DNA of 64,000 nt, from positions 558,001 to 622,000 of the forward strand of contig NZ_JAUQSX010000001.1 in the NCBI RefSeq assembly GCF_030581005.1, in the 5' to 3' direction. Each line of letters starts with the position of its first letter. Position 1 is the stretch's first letter. Positions 37,815 to 46,128 of the stretch are shown piece by piece. The DNA comes from Hymenobacter mellowenesis. Its GTDB lineage: Bacteria; Bacteroidota; Bacteroidia; Cytophagales; Hymenobacteraceae. Made by a program: the position numbers and the translations under genes. A model generated the notes under the pieces. The model had not been told where the DNA came from, did no database searches, and saw nothing but the letters and a program-made list of their open reading frames with translations.

Positions 37815-37851
37815 AAAGGTCAGCAAAGACTCCGATACTGCTCTGCACATT

Positions 37852-37900
37852 CCATAGAAAAAGCCCCGCCGCCAATCAGGCCGCGGGGCTTTTTCTATGG
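37852..37900. terminator. Bidirectional terminator between the PL9-like gene and cdsA
   Basis: CCATAGAAAAAGCCCCG and its complement CGGGGCTTTTTCTATGG form a 17-bp stem in the convergent gap. Confidence 0.9.
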
Positions 37901-37912
37901 TTTCACCTTGCC

Positions 37913-38881
37913 CTACTCTGCCAGCAGTTGCAGCAGCGCTAGCACCGGCAGCACCAGCAGAAACGCATCGAACCTATCGAGCAGGCCGCCGTGGCCGGGC
38001 ATGATGCTGCCCGAATCCTTCACCCCCACACTGCGCTTGAGCATGGACTCGGCCAAATCGCCAAGCGGCGCGAACACGGCCACCACGCCGGCCGCCACAA
38101 GGCGGTGCGTGAGCGGCATGTCGGGCAGCATGAAGCCGATGGCCCAGCCCACCAGTAAGGTCATCGCGAAGCCACCGGCCCAGCCCTCCCAGGTTTTGCC
38201 GGGCGAGATTTTAGGGGCCAGCTTGTGCTTGCCGATGGCCCGGCCCACGGCGTAGGCACCAATGTCGGAAGCCCAAATGAGAAAGAGCAGGCCGAAGATG
38301 CGGCGGTAGTCGTAGGTATTGGCCTTACTGAGTGATATGAACACCAGCATAGTCATTGGAAAGCTGATGTATAGCAGTCCCCCAATCACTGTAGCAATAT
38401 TTACGAAAGGCTGTTTGAATTTAGGCCAAACCAACATTTCACGAATTATCAATAGGATTGGCAGCACCAATAGAAAAAAGACTACGACCCCAAATACGGA
38501 AACGCCCCACAGCTCTCCCAATTCATCTTTCATTGAGGAATAAACTTGGGTTGAGCAGGTAACCAAAAAGGTTGTCGTGCCCATTACCACCCCAATCCAC
38601 GTAGCCGGCGCGTAGCCGCCCGCCCGCATCATGCGGTAGAACTCCCAGAGCATCACGGCCTGCACGGCGGCGAAAAACAGCCCGAACGTGACGGGGCTGA
38701 ACCAGACGCTACCCAGCAGCAGCGCGGCCCCGATGATGCCCCAGAGTAGGCGCAGTTGCAGGTTGCTGGGGCCGCCTTTTTCGGCGGAGGTTTCGGTGGG
38801 AATCGGAGGTGTAGAGTCAGGCAAGGTGGAAAGGGATGTAGAGACGCATACTTGCGTCTCGTCGTTGTTGATGTTGTTCAA
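37913..38881 (-). CDS. cdsA: Phosphatidate cytidylyltransferase
   Basis: CdsA makes CDP-diacylglycerol from phosphatidate and CTP at the inner membrane. This 322-aa polytopic protein has multiple hydrophobic helices (LLWGIIGAALLLGSVWF, FGLFFAAVQAVMLWEF and others). The family signature appears as SDIGAYAVGRAIGKHKLAPK with SPGKTWEGWAGG, and the C-terminus has KDSGSIMPGHGGLLDRFDAF. The first ~15 residues (MNNINNDETQVCVST) are encoded by a REP element at 38838-38948. The original start may therefore have been replaced; a TTG near 38825 is an alternative. Confidence 0.93.
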   Translation of the reverse strand: MNNINNDETQVCVSTSLSTLPDSTPPIPTETSAEKGGPSNLQLRLLWGIIGAALLLGSVWFSPVTFGLFFAAVQAVMLWEFYRMMRAGGYAPATWIGVVMGTTTFLVTCSTQVYSSMKDELGELWGVSVFGVVVFFLLVLPILLIIREMLVWPKFKQPFVNIATVIGGLLYISFPMTMLVFISLSKANTYDYRRIFGLLFLIWASDIGAYAVGRAIGKHKLAPKISPGKTWEGWAGGFAMTLLVGWAIGFMLPDMPLTHRLVAAGVVAVFAPLGDLAESMLKRSVGVKDSGSIMPGHGGLLDRFDAFLLVLPVLALLQLLAE

Positions 38882-38948
38882 TCTGTGCGGCTAGGGTCAT
38901 TCAAGGTGTTTATCGTTCAACGACGAGACGCAAGTATGCGTCTCTACA
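38838..38948. repeat. REP doublet, GTAGAGACGCA family
   Basis: GTAGAGACGCATACTTGCG plus TCTCGTCGTTG (from 38839) is inverted against CAACGACGAGACGC...GTCTCTACA ending at 38948. Each arm is GTAG plus hairpin. The element overlaps the 5' end of cdsA and the 3' end of the CPBP protease gene. Confidence 0.9.
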
Positions 38949-39918
38949 CCGTTCTTTTCACCCCCTCGCTGCTGAGGGTGAGCATTTGGGTGGGCGGGGC
39001 CGGGGCCGCTGCCATGCGCTGGCTCAGCACGTAGAGCAGGGCCGCCGTGAGCAGGCCCGAGGGCAGCACCAGCCACCACGGCAGCGCTTCGTTGGAATCA
39101 GGGTCGAAGCCCCAGCCGAACTGGCCGCGTTGCGTGAGGTACACCAGCAGCAGCTGGAAGGCGTTTTGGGTGAAGTGGGCCGCCATACTCACCAGAATAT
39201 TGCCGCTCCAGAGGTACAGGTAGCCCAGCACCAAACCCAGCAGAAAGCGCGGCACAAACCCGAAAAACTGCACGTGAATGGCCGAGAAAATGGCCGCCGC
39301 CAGCCACACGCCCACATGCGGCGAAAACCAGCGCACCAGGTTTTTCTGAATCACGCCCCGAAACACCAGTTCCTCGGCCACGGCCGGCACCAGCGCCACC
39401 ACCACCACGGCCACCGCAAACCGCGTCCCGGAATTGAACCGGGTGAGGAACTTGGTAAGCACGGCGGCGCGGTCTTCGCTGGCGCGGGCCCAGCCCTCAA
39501 AATCGTGCAGGAAACCGGGGAAGTGCGCTCCCGCGTTCCAGGCAATGACGACGGACATCAGTGGCATGAGGACGAGCATGAGCGCGCCCGCCGCCAGCAG
39601 CCACCAGCCCGCCCCCAGCCGGCGCGGGCTGAAATACGCGGCCCAGCCGTAGCCCAGCGCCGAAGCCAGCGCCAGCGCGCCCCCGCCAAACACCAGCCCC
39701 AGCGTCACGCCCTGCACCATCATCATGACGCCCCAGCCGGCGGGCGAACCGGCGGGGTTTTGCAGGGCCGCCATCAGCTCGCCCACCGACAGCCCGAAGC
39801 CGCCCATGCCCCAGGCAAAAATCACGGCATAGGCCACGCAGAGGGCCAAAGCCATGAAACCCAGCAGCAGCAGTATCTGCAGGCCGGGGTGCAGCGTGCG
39901 GGGCAGGAAACCTTTCAT
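38944..39918 (-). CDS. CPBP-family intramembrane glutamic endopeptidase
   Basis: This ABI/CaaX-type membrane protease has 324 aa and about eight hydrophobic segments. Conserved motif 1 reads VAEELVFRGVI with Glu182, Glu183 and Arg187. Motif 2 His lies in FSAIHVQFFGFVPRFLLGL and motif 3 in MAAHFTQN. The ATG at 39918 is chosen over an upstream TTG (39930); a TAAATTTA -7-like box precedes it. The TAG stop is provided by the REP doublet at 38838-38948. Bacterial CPBP proteins often process peptides or confer self-immunity, but no bacteriocin gene is seen nearby, so the substrate is unknown. Confidence 0.88.
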   Translation of the reverse strand: MKGFLPRTLHPGLQILLLLGFMALALCVAYAVIFAWGMGGFGLSVGELMAALQNPAGSPAGWGVMMMVQGVTLGLVFGGGALALASALGYGWAAYFSPRRLGAGWWLLAAGALMLVLMPLMSVVIAWNAGAHFPGFLHDFEGWARASEDRAAVLTKFLTRFNSGTRFAVAVVVVALVPAVAEELVFRGVIQKNLVRWFSPHVGVWLAAAIFSAIHVQFFGFVPRFLLGLVLGYLYLWSGNILVSMAAHFTQNAFQLLLVYLTQRGQFGWGFDPDSNEALPWWLVLPSGLLTAALLYVLSQRMAAAPAPPTQMLTLSSEGVKRTV

Positions 39919-39943
39919 AGCGGGGTGCAAGTTGGGAAGGGCG

Positions 39944-39951
39944 TAAATTTA
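39944..39951 (-). promoter_or_regulatory. Probable -7 box of the CPBP protease gene
   Basis: TAAATTTA on the minus strand (7 of 8 to TAnnTTTG), 25 bp before the ATG at 39918. Confidence 0.35.
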
Positions 39952-39989
39952 CCGCAGTTTTTAACTTAGGCTTGAATAGCACGTCACAT

Positions 39990-40100
39990 CAGAACGTCAT
40001 GCTGAGCGCAGCCGAAGCATCTCTACCGCAATAGTAAATCCAATTGGCTTGGTTAGTTGCGCGGTAGAGATGCTTCGGCTGCGCTCAGCATGACGTTCTG
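39990..40100. repeat. Long hairpin element, GTCATGCTGAGC subtype, copy 1
   Basis: The arms run from CAGAACGTCATGCTGAGCGC through AGCCGAAGCATCTCTACCGC and back in inverted form, with a ~30-nt loop. Copy 2 lies at 41131-41238, on the other side of dusB. Confidence 0.9.
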
Positions 40101-40123
40101 AATACCATAATTCGATATCCCCC

Positions 40124-41116
40124 GTGGTCAACATCGGTCCCAACATCTCCCTCCCCGACTTCCCCCTGCTCCTCGCGCCCATGGAGGACGTGAGCGACCC
40201 GCCCTTCCGCGCCGTGTGCAAGGCCAACGGGGCCGACTTGATGTACACCGAGTTTATTTCCTCGGAAGGCCTCATCCGGGCCGCCGCCAAGAGCCGCAAG
40301 AAGCTCGACGTGTTCGACTACGAGCGGCCCATCGGCATCCAGCTCTTCGGCTCCGACGTGGAAACGATGGGCGAGTGCGCGGCCATCAGCACCGAAGCCG
40401 GCCCCGACCTCATCGACATCAACTACGGCTGCCCGGTGAAGCAGGTGGCCTGCCGCGGCGCCGGCGCCGCCCTGCTTCAGGACATTCCCAAAATGGTGGC
40501 CATGACGGCCGCCGTGGTCCGAAGCACCCACCTGCCCGTGACCGTGAAAACCCGCCTGGGCTGGGACGAGGGCACCAAAAACGTGGAAGAGGTGGCCGAG
40601 CGCCTGCAGGACGTCGGCATTCAGGCCCTCACCGTGCACGGCCGCACCCGCGCCCAGCTCTACAAGGGCGAGGCCGACTGGCGCCTCATCGCCAGCATCA
40701 AAAACAACCCGCGCATCAAAATCCCCATCTTCGGCAACGGCGACATCACCTCGCCCGAAAAAGCCCTCGAATACAAAAACCGCTACGGCGTGGATGGCGT
40801 GATGATAGGCCGGGCCAGCATCGGCTACCCCTGGATTTTCCGCGAGGTGAAGCACTACGTGGCCACCGGCCAGCACCTGGCCCCGCCCACGCTGGAAGAG
40901 CGCGTGGCCATGTGCCAGATGCACTTCGACCGCAGCGTGGAGTGGAAAGGCCCGAAAGTGGGCGTTTTCGAAATGCGCCGGCACTACGCGCACTATTTCC
41001 GCGGCCTGGAGGGCGCCAAGGCCTGGCGCACCCGCCTGGTGGATGTGGGCACGCCGGCCGAAGTGTATGAGATTCTGCAGGAAATTGCCAACAGCGACGC
41101 CGTGCTGGTGGGGTGA
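40124..41116 (+). CDS. dusB: tRNA-dihydrouridine synthase
   Basis: This FMN-dependent enzyme reduces uridine to dihydrouridine in tRNA. The 330-aa protein has the FMN-binding start LLAPMEDVSDPPFRAVCK, MYTEFISSEGL, the catalytic loop INYGCPVKQVACRGAGAALL (catalytic Cys103), TVKTRLGWDEGT, LTVHGRTRAQLYKGEADW and FGNGDITSPEKA with GVMIGRASIGYPWIF. The start is a GTG at 40124, directly giving the conserved N-terminus. Near-identical long hairpin elements lie on each side (39990-40100 and 41131-41238). Confidence 0.95.
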   Translation: MVNIGPNISLPDFPLLLAPMEDVSDPPFRAVCKANGADLMYTEFISSEGLIRAAAKSRKKLDVFDYERPIGIQLFGSDVETMGECAAISTEAGPDLIDINYGCPVKQVACRGAGAALLQDIPKMVAMTAAVVRSTHLPVTVKTRLGWDEGTKNVEEVAERLQDVGIQALTVHGRTRAQLYKGEADWRLIASIKNNPRIKIPIFGNGDITSPEKALEYKNRYGVDGVMIGRASIGYPWIFREVKHYVATGQHLAPPTLEERVAMCQMHFDRSVEWKGPKVGVFEMRRHYAHYFRGLEGAKAWRTRLVDVGTPAEVYEILQEIANSDAVLVG

Positions 41117-41130
41117 TAGAACGTCCTCGT

Positions 41131-41238
41131 AGCACGTCATGCTGAGCGCAGCCGAAGCATCTCTACCGCAATAGTAAACCAACCATTGAGTTACTACTGC
41201 GGTAGAGATGCTTCGGCTGCGCTCAGCATGACGTGCTA
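41131..41238. repeat. Long hairpin element, GTCATGCTGAGC subtype, copy 2
   Basis: The arms AGCACGTCATGCTGAGCGC...GAAGCATCTCTACCGC and their inverse are the same as in copy 1, differing mainly in the loop and the outermost bases. Confidence 0.9.
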
Positions 41239-41262
41239 TTTATTCCAATTGAAACCCTGTTG

Positions 41263-42462
41263 ATGATTCCGATTTACGAAAAGAAAACCCGCATCAAAAT
41301 CCTGATTGCGGTGCTGGCGCTGCTCATCGGCGCGGCCACCGTCATCTACACCAATTGGCTGGTGAAACGGGTGGCCGAGCGCGAGCAGCAGCAGATTCAG
41401 CTCTACGCCAAGGCCCAGCAATTCACCGTTAATTCGGAAACCATCAACCCGTTCATTTTCGACCAAATAATCAACGGCAATACCACTATTCCGGTCATCC
41501 TCACCGACGGCACCAACGTTGTCAGCGCCAAGAACATCGACATGCCGCCGCACCTGCCCGAAGCCGATTCGATGGCCGTGCTGCAGCAGGAGCTGGCCAA
41601 GATGAAGCTGCTGCACCCGCCCATTGTGGTGGAGCTGGGGGCCGGGGCGCGCAACTACATTTTCTACCGCGACTCGCAGCTGCTGCGGCAGCTGCGCACC
41701 TACCCGCTGGTGCAGTTGGTGGTCATCGGCTGCCTGGCCGTCATTGCCTACTTCGCGTTCAGCTCCTCGCGCCGGGCCGAGCAAAACCGCGTGTGGGTGG
41801 GCTTGGCTAAAGAAACGGCTCACCAGCTGGGGACGCCGCTCAGCAGCCTCGTGGGCTGGCAGAACTACCTGCGCGACTCCGACCGCTTCAAAAACGAGCC
41901 CATTGTGGAGGAGCTGGGCAAGGACATCCGGCGCCTGGAAATCATCACCGAGCGGTTCAGCAACATCGGCTCCGTGCCGGTACTGAAGGACGAAAACCTG
42001 TTCCAGACCACCCGCAACGCCATCGAGTACCTGCAAAGCCGGGTGTCGAAAAAAGTCATCTTCAAGATTGAATCCGACCTGCCGATGGACACGCCCGCCC
42101 GCATCAACGTGCCGCTGTTTGATTGGGTCATCGAAAACATCTGCAAAAACGCCGTCGATGCCATGGACGGCCGCGGCTCCATCACGTTGCACCTGCGGCG
42201 GGTGCGTACGCGCCGCACTTGGTACCGGCGCGGCGCCCCGCCCCGCCAGGTGGCCGTCGACATCACCGACACCGGCAAGGGCATCCCCAAAAACAAGATG
42301 GAAAGCGTGTTCATGCCCGGCTTCACCACCAAGAAGCGCGGCTGGGGCCTGGGCCTGGCCCTAGCCAAGCGCATCATCGAGAACTACCACGAGGGCCAGC
42401 TCTTCGTGAAGTGGAGCGAGATGGGCCGCGGCACCACCTTCCGGGTCGTGCTGAACCAGTGA
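41263..42462 (+). CDS. Membrane sensor histidine kinase
   Basis: This 399-aa kinase has an N-terminal membrane helix (about 11-31), an extracytoplasmic sensor of ~115 residues, and a second helix (about 148-166). The dimerisation region follows with LAKETAHQLGTPLSSLVGW (phospho-His near 187). The HATPase shows NICKNAVDAM (N box), DTGKGIPKNKM (G1) and FTTKKRGWGLGLALAKRI (G2). No response regulator is adjacent, so this is an orphan kinase here. The ATG at 41263 is preferred because the frame upstream enters the hairpin element. Confidence 0.92.
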   Translation: MIPIYEKKTRIKILIAVLALLIGAATVIYTNWLVKRVAEREQQQIQLYAKAQQFTVNSETINPFIFDQIINGNTTIPVILTDGTNVVSAKNIDMPPHLPEADSMAVLQQELAKMKLLHPPIVVELGAGARNYIFYRDSQLLRQLRTYPLVQLVVIGCLAVIAYFAFSSSRRAEQNRVWVGLAKETAHQLGTPLSSLVGWQNYLRDSDRFKNEPIVEELGKDIRRLEIITERFSNIGSVPVLKDENLFQTTRNAIEYLQSRVSKKVIFKIESDLPMDTPARINVPLFDWVIENICKNAVDAMDGRGSITLHLRRVRTRRTWYRRGAPPRQVAVDITDTGKGIPKNKMESVFMPGFTTKKRGWGLGLALAKRIIENYHEGQLFVKWSEMGRGTTFRVVLNQ

Positions 42463-42464
42463 TT

Positions 42465-42563
42465 TCATTTAACATTTATCAATTAACATTTAACAGCCGT
42501 TCTGCTGGCCCCAATTGGTCCGACAGAACGGCTGTTAAATGTTAATTGATAAATGTTAAATGA
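42465..42563. repeat. AT-rich inverted repeat, TTAACATTTATC family, copy 2
   Basis: Outer arms like those at 29208-29303 enclose a second nested inverted repeat (AACAGCCGTTCTG / CAGAACGGCTGTT). It lies exactly between the stop codons of two convergent genes, starting 3 bp after one and ending 1 bp before the other. Confidence 0.9.
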
Positions 42564-43619
42564 CTAACGGTTCGTGATTTCCACATACGCATTCCCCGTC
42601 ACGGGCTGGCCGTTGTGGGTGCCCGTCACGCGGCACATGCCTTCCCAATAGCGCAGGTTCAGCACTTTGAAGACGCGCAGGTTCAGTTCCTGGTTAGGCA
42701 CCAACGGCGTCACGGTCAGCTCGTAGCCCTTGCTGGGCACGCTGATGTGCCAGGTGGCGGGGTATTTTTTCTTTGAAACGGGGCTGGTCCAGTACGTGAG
42801 GGGCTCCAGCTTGAAATCGGCTTCGGCGAGGTGCAGGTTCTCGCCCTTGGCGCCGAAGTGCGAGCCGCCGCCGATGTGCTGGCCGGTCTGGGTGTCGTGC
42901 ACGGTGTAGAGCATCAGTTCCTCGCGGGGCTCGTCGAGCTGCAGGCTGAGCCAGTCCCAGGCCACGTTTTTCTTGTTCACGCCGCCGCAGTTCCACTGGC
43001 GGTCGTACCACAGCTCGCCAGTCACTTCGTGCGTTTTGCCGGCTACTTCGATGGTGCCGGTGGTGGCCAGGCGCGGGTAGCTGTAGTAGCCGGCCTGGGC
43101 CACGGGGCCGTACTGCTCGTAGCCGGTGCCGCCGTGTAGCAGCACGGGCTTGGTGGGCGTGGTGCGCAGGCTGATGGCCTGGCCGGCGTGGTTGGTCATG
43201 CGGGCTTGCAGCTGGTAGGTGCCCTCCTGGCCGGTCATCGTCCAGGTTTGGGCGGCTTTGGGCTGGGCCAGGCTAAGCGGCAAGGTGGCCGTGAGCGGCT
43301 GGGGCAGCTTGCCGAGGTAATAGTCGTAACGAAACTGTTGGGTTTGCGGGTCGGTGAGGGCGAAGTGCACCATCTGCTGGTCTTGCTTGCCGCTGGGGTT
43401 GAAGTGGAAGAAAACGTATTCCACGCCGAAGGTTTCACCCGTTTTCACGTCCTTGAGGTGGCCCGTGAAATACCACCATTCCAGCGAGTTATTCACGTGC
43501 GGTGCTTCTTCCTGGGGCAGCTGGGCGCGGCCAGGAAAAAGGTCGTTTTTAGTGGTGGGCTTGAGGATGGAACAGGCAGTGGCAACCGTGAGCAGCAGGG
43601 CGAAACGCAGGAATTTCAT
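42564..43619 (-). CDS. AttH/CrtC-like lipocalin-fold lipoprotein
   Basis: This 351-aa protein has a lipoprotein signal (FALLLTVATACSILK). Features of the AttH/hydroxyneurosporene-synthase-like family (DUF2006) are NNSLEWWYFTGHLKD, VEYVFFHFNPSG, GELWYDRQWNCGG, then WDWLSLQLDEPREELMLYTV and YPATWHISVP. The family has a double lipocalin fold; members act as CrtC hydratases or as AttH components next to ABC exporters. Neither carotenoid genes nor an ABC exporter are adjacent, so only the fold can be claimed. The ATG at 43619 gives the signal peptide. Confidence 0.85.
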   Translation of the reverse strand: MKFLRFALLLTVATACSILKPTTKNDLFPGRAQLPQEEAPHVNNSLEWWYFTGHLKDVKTGETFGVEYVFFHFNPSGKQDQQMVHFALTDPQTQQFRYDYYLGKLPQPLTATLPLSLAQPKAAQTWTMTGQEGTYQLQARMTNHAGQAISLRTTPTKPVLLHGGTGYEQYGPVAQAGYYSYPRLATTGTIEVAGKTHEVTGELWYDRQWNCGGVNKKNVAWDWLSLQLDEPREELMLYTVHDTQTGQHIGGGSHFGAKGENLHLAEADFKLEPLTYWTSPVSKKKYPATWHISVPSKGYELTVTPLVPNQELNLRVFKVLNLRYWEGMCRVTGTHNGQPVTGNAYVEITNR

Positions 43620-43668
43620 ACCCCTTGAGAAGGCTTTTTGGGGCAGAAAGGTTTGGTACAAGCCGGGG

Positions 43669-44421
43669 CTAGCGGAATTTGCCTGCCGAATGCACCTTTC
43701 TTTTCAAATGGTTTTTCAGGTAAAGCAGGCTCGGCTTCTGGCCGGTTGGGTCGACGGCCGCACTGGCCATCTGGTAATACCAGCCCACCTCCTTCCAGTG
43801 ATAAGCCCCCACGTTCGGCTCGTCGCCGAGCGCGGCAGCAGGCACTACCAATTGAAACCTTCCCTGGTCATCGGTGGTGGTGTCAAAATCACCGGACATA
43901 GCCGACCACAAACTCACGGTAACGCCCGCCTGGGGCTTGCCATGGGCATTATACACCACGCCCCGAATGGTTAGTGCAGCGATATCGTTCGCCACCGCTG
44001 GTTGGGCGCGGGCCACCGAGTCGGGGCGTTCGGCCGATGCCGCGCCCGCATTGGCTGGCGGCGTCATATTTTTTGGCAGTGGCCCGCCCCAGTATGCCGG
44101 GGGCGCGGCCTGCCCGCGCGCCTGCGGCCCGGCCAGCGCCCCCAGGCCCAGCAGCGCCAGCGTGGCGCCCCACCAGCGCCGCCAGCCGCCCACGGCCCGG
44201 GCCGGCGCCCGCAAAGGCCGGTCGAGTTGGTCGTTCCGAAACCGGCCGCAGCTCACGGCTGGGTATTGCCGCAGAAACGTCACTACCTCGGCCTCGCTCA
44301 TGCGAGTGAAGTCCACCACGGTTTCCTGGCAGCTGGCGCAGTGGCGGCCGGTGGCCGTGGGCGTCATGGCGGCCCAGCTTTCCGGGCAGGGGCTGGGGAG
44401 GTGAATAGTCGTTTCGGGCAT
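43669..44421 (-). CDS. Membrane protein with Cys motif and carboxypeptidase-regulatory-like domain, paralog A
   Basis: This 250-aa protein begins with a cytoplasmic Cys module: PCPESWAAMTPTATGRHCAS with CQETVVDFTRMSEAE, where CP and HCxxC suggest a metal site. A further SCGRF follows, then a basic stretch and one membrane helix (WWGATLALLGLGALAG). The outer part ends in a carboxypeptidase-regulatory-like Ig domain (IRGVVYNAHGKPQAGVTVSL, DDQGRFQLVVPAAAL). Two paralogs follow at 45398-46102 and 46129-46926. The order (small metal module, helix, external Ig domain) resembles a zinc-finger anti-sigma-like anchor, but no sigma factor is adjacent. The function is unknown. Confidence 0.8.
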   Translation of the reverse strand: MPETTIHLPSPCPESWAAMTPTATGRHCASCQETVVDFTRMSEAEVVTFLRQYPAVSCGRFRNDQLDRPLRAPARAVGGWRRWWGATLALLGLGALAGPQARGQAAPPAYWGGPLPKNMTPPANAGAASAERPDSVARAQPAVANDIAALTIRGVVYNAHGKPQAGVTVSLWSAMSGDFDTTTDDQGRFQLVVPAAALGDEPNVGAYHWKEVGWYYQMASAAVDPTGQKPSLLYLKNHLKRKVHSAGKFR

Positions 44422-44425
44422 GCGC

Positions 44426-44433
44426 CAAATATA
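44426..44433 (-). promoter_or_regulatory. -7 promoter box of paralog A
   Basis: TATATTTG, a perfect match, lies four bases before the ATG at 44421. It is part of the 288-bp divergent gap to the gene at 44710, in which I see no other gene. Confidence 0.5.
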
Positions 44434-44709
44434 GGCGGCAAGGCCTTAATGGTGAGTCAATAAGCACGCGCGCAATTCCAAATTCCACACAACGCCTACG
44501 GCCGCCGCGGCTGGCGAAAAGTGGCACCACGTTGGCCCGGGAAAAAAAGGAGGCCGGGAGAAATTTCACTAAAGTCCTTTTTATTCACCTCAAAAGTGCA
44601 GGCCAGGCACCTGCGCGCCACTTCGTGTCTCGCAAGGGCACTTGCGCAAAGTCCTCATTGGCTGATTTATGTGTTGGAAAGCTGGAGAAATATTTCCGTA
44701 GTTCAGGCC

Positions 44710-45354
44710 ATGAAAGCACGCTACCCTCTGTTGTTCTGGCGCGCGGCGCTGCTATTGCTCTCAACGGGCTACGCGCACGCCAGCCACGCCCAGGCTCCGA
44801 GGGAGCCGCCAGCATCCGTTGGTCGCAACATTGTCTCGCTTTCGCCCGCCGAGCTGTTCTACAAAACGCAGTTGGGCTACGAGCGGGGCGTGGGCCCGCA
44901 CAGCGCGGTGGGCCTGCTGGGCAGCTACCACTACGGCGTAATTGAGGGCTACAAAGGCCCGCAAGCAACGGTTTACTACCGCTACTTCGTGAAACGGCCG
45001 TTTCCCACGGGCCTGTACTTCCATTGCCAACTCAGCCTGCTCCATGTTGAACAGACGGCGGACTTGGTCAACATCAAGACCAAACAGTACACCGAATACC
45101 GGTACCAGGCCGTGAGCATGGGCGGCGGCATCGGGCTGGGGTACCGGCGCTACCTGGTGCGCAAAGCCACCAAAAGCCACTTGCTCGTCAACGCCCTGCT
45201 CGGCTACCGGGGCAACCCACGCCCCCAGCCCGACTTCGATTCCAGCATTTACCGGTTAGAATCCAGCTTTCTGGGGCCCGATTTTGGTTGGTACCTGGGG
45301 TTCAGTCCCGGCTCCATGGCTTTCGGGCTGCTATCTCTCGACTACCAGTTTTAA
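44710..45354 (+). CDS. Exported hypothetical protein, probable small beta-barrel
   Basis: This 214-aa protein has a signal peptide (YPLLFWRAALLLLSTGYAHA). The strands (AELFYKTQLGYERGVGPHSA, GLLGSYHYGVIEGYKGPQAT, GGGIGLGYRRYLVRKATKSH, AFGLLSLDYQF) alternate in barrel fashion and the protein ends in an aromatic residue, as outer-membrane barrels of the DUF3575 kind do. I do not claim a family. The start at 44710 begins the signal peptide; an open frame further upstream is not protein-like. Confidence 0.7.
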   Translation: MKARYPLLFWRAALLLLSTGYAHASHAQAPREPPASVGRNIVSLSPAELFYKTQLGYERGVGPHSAVGLLGSYHYGVIEGYKGPQATVYYRYFVKRPFPTGLYFHCQLSLLHVEQTADLVNIKTKQYTEYRYQAVSMGGGIGLGYRRYLVRKATKSHLLVNALLGYRGNPRPQPDFDSSIYRLESSFLGPDFGWYLGFSPGSMAFGLLSLDYQF

Positions 45355-45397
45355 GCAACCAACCCAGCGCCTCATTTCGCTCCACGGTGGCTTTCCG

Positions 45398-46102
45398 CTA
45401 GCCCCGCGGCGGCGTCATGGGCGGCACGGGCGGCACCATGCGGCCCATGATGTGGCCGCGCCCCTCGGTCGACTGCAGCTTGATTTTGAGTTCGATGGGC
45501 TGCACGGCCGTCCGCACGTTCACGGGCACGTCCTGGGGCTTGAGTTCGAACGGGTTTCCCTGCACGTGTAGGGTGAGGGCGCCGGCCTTCACGGGCGCCC
45601 AGCTGGAGGCCAGCACCAGCTCGAAGCGGCCGTTTTCGTCGGTGGTCGCGCCGTATTCGGTTTTGTTGATGAAGACGAAGGCGCCCGCCACGCCGGGCCC
45701 TTTCTCGCCATCTAGCACCTGCCCGCGGATGACAATGGATTTCTGCGACGCGGCCGGGTCGGCCACGGCGGCGGTGGGCGTGGGGGGCGGGGCCTGGGGC
45801 GGCTTGCTGGCGCAGGAGGCTACCGGGTGCCAGCCCAGCAACGCCAGCGCGGCCCACAGCCAGCGCCGGGGGCCCTGCAGCCGCGCGGCGGGCCGGGGCG
45901 TGAGCGGGGCAGCCATCAGCCCACACACCCGCTGGCCGGAGCGCGCCGCCAGAAACGCCAGCACCTCGGCTTCGCTCATGCGAGTGAAATCGACCACTTC
46001 GGTGGCGCACACGGCGCAGTGGCGGCCTTGGGCAGTGGGCGTCATGGCGGCCCAGCTTTCGGGGCAGGGCTGCGGAATGCGGGGGGCTTGGCTGGAAGTC
46101 AT
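45398..46102 (-). CDS. Membrane protein with Cys motif and regulatory-like domain, paralog B
   Basis: This 234-aa protein is a paralog of the gene at 43669. Its Cys module is PCPESWAAMTPTAQGRHCAV with CATEVVDFTRMSEAE, and a VCGLM replaces SCGRF. The membrane segment is LWAALALLGWHPVASCAS, which contains a lipobox-like ASC. After a Pro-rich linker, the outer domain VIRGQVLDGEKGPGVAGAFV and ATTDENGRFELVLASSWAPV matches the carboxypeptidase-regulatory-like fold. It ends in a Pro/Met tail. The start at 46102 agrees with the paralog and with a near-consensus -7 box four bases upstream. Confidence 0.78.
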   Translation of the reverse strand: MTSSQAPRIPQPCPESWAAMTPTAQGRHCAVCATEVVDFTRMSEAEVLAFLAARSGQRVCGLMAAPLTPRPAARLQGPRRWLWAALALLGWHPVASCASKPPQAPPPTPTAAVADPAASQKSIVIRGQVLDGEKGPGVAGAFVFINKTEYGATTDENGRFELVLASSWAPVKAGALTLHVQGNPFELKPQDVPVNVRTAVQPIELKIKLQSTEGRGHIMGRMVPPVPPMTPPRG

Positions 46103-46106
46103 GCGG

Positions 46107-46114
46107 CTAATGTA
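46107..46114 (-). promoter_or_regulatory. Possible -7 box of paralog B
   Basis: TACATTAG (7 of 8) lies four bases before the ATG, the same spacing as at paralog A. It falls in the 26-bp gap behind paralog C. Confidence 0.35.
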
Positions 46115-46128
46115 GTGTTTTTGGCGGC

